Assembly: GCF_038019025.1 (NCBI RefSeq)
Contig: NZ_CP150496.1
Span: 523,501 to 587,500, forward strand
DNA: 64,000 bases
Direction: 5' to 3'
DNA from: Polaribacter marinaquae
Lineage (GTDB): Bacteria > Bacteroidota > Bacteroidia > Flavobacteriales > Flavobacteriaceae
The position numbers and the translations under genes were made by a program. The notes below the pieces were generated by a model. That model ran no database searches. It was given only the letters and a program-made list of their open reading frames with translations, and was not told the origin of the DNA. This document shows, in pieces, positions 63,976-64,000 of this stretch. The stretch's first letter is position 1. Each line of letters opens with the position of its first letter.

Positions 63976-64000
63976 ATGGATTTAAAAGATCAATTAAAAA
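63976..64000 (+). CDS. Start of a gene running off the window, possible SUI1/eIF1-like protein
   Basis: An ATG at 63976 opens MDLKDQLK, which resembles the N terminus of flavobacterial SUI1/eIF1-like translation factors. Only eight codons are visible, so this is a guess. Confidence 0.3.

Noticed and set aside
1..64000. tRNA, rRNA, CRISPR arrays, transposases or integrases
   Set aside because: No matching sequence or protein signature was seen by eye on either strand, although a covariance search could reveal missed small RNAs.

Overview
The window is a contiguous piece of a low-GC (about 30 percent by eye) chromosome from a marine-type member of the Flavobacteriaceae (Bacteroidota), plausibly near Polaribacter or Tenacibaculum. 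The evidence is the gene content (DUF4252, DUF6452/DUF6048, S41 lipoproteins, RmuC, YtxJ, short SpeA, a UbiA enzyme next to smpB), many short lipoprotein signals, almost no Shine-Dalgarno sequences, and repeated TAnnTTTG promoter boxes typical of this phylum. I see no tRNA, rRNA, CRISPR array, prophage or insertion sequence; it reads as core chromosome.

Layout. 1-2.9 kb: partial M90 metallopeptidase and an M1 aminopeptidase. 3-9.9 kb: three S41-family lipoproteins around an ECF sigma factor / membrane protein / two DUF4252 proteins operon. 9.9-16.5 kb: patatin, a BNR-repeat lipoprotein operon ending in peptidase T, a PlsC-like acyltransferase, RmuC and two small hydrophilic stress-type proteins. 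16.6-23.4 kb: glyA, fumarylacetoacetase, an FUSC membrane protein and a GNAT-nitrilase fusion. 23.4-27.6 kb: polyamine operon speA-speB-deoxyhypusine synthase homologue, preceded by a structured leader. 27.6-38.9 kb: helicase, YtxJ, ClpB, SixA-like phosphatase, SmpB, a UbiA prenyltransferase, an EamA exporter, a TMEM175 channel overlapped by a membrane-bound LytTR regulator, and DUF5694. 39-41.7 kb: poorly characterised proteins.

41.7-49.8 kb: a complete histidine operon (hisG-D-C-B-H-A-F-GNAT-hisIE) on the minus strand. Upstream of hisG lies an 18-codon reading frame with four consecutive His codons followed by an intrinsic terminator, a textbook attenuator. Three related hairpin repeats sit in three successive gaps inside the operon. 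49.9-52.3 kb: an alpha-oxoamine synthase next to a cysteine-synthase-fold enzyme, a probable capnine/sulfonolipid precursor pair. 52.3-64 kb: oligopeptidase B, YbaB, an AsmA-like gene broken by a one-base frameshift in an A run, ornithine aminotransferase with a Cys-rich insertion, a TrmA/RlmD-type methyltransferase without Fe-S cysteines, pterin carbinolamine dehydratase, DUF6452/DUF6048, and an isopenicillin N synthase-like oxygenase.

Points most worth a second look: the his attenuator, the deoxyhypusine-synthase homologue in a putrescine operon (probably homospermidine synthesis), the putative sulfonolipid pair, the AsmA frameshift, the S41 paralogue that lost its catalytic lysine, two copies of an imperfect palindromic dispersed element, and the structured leader of speA. 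I found no clearly new multi-gene system.
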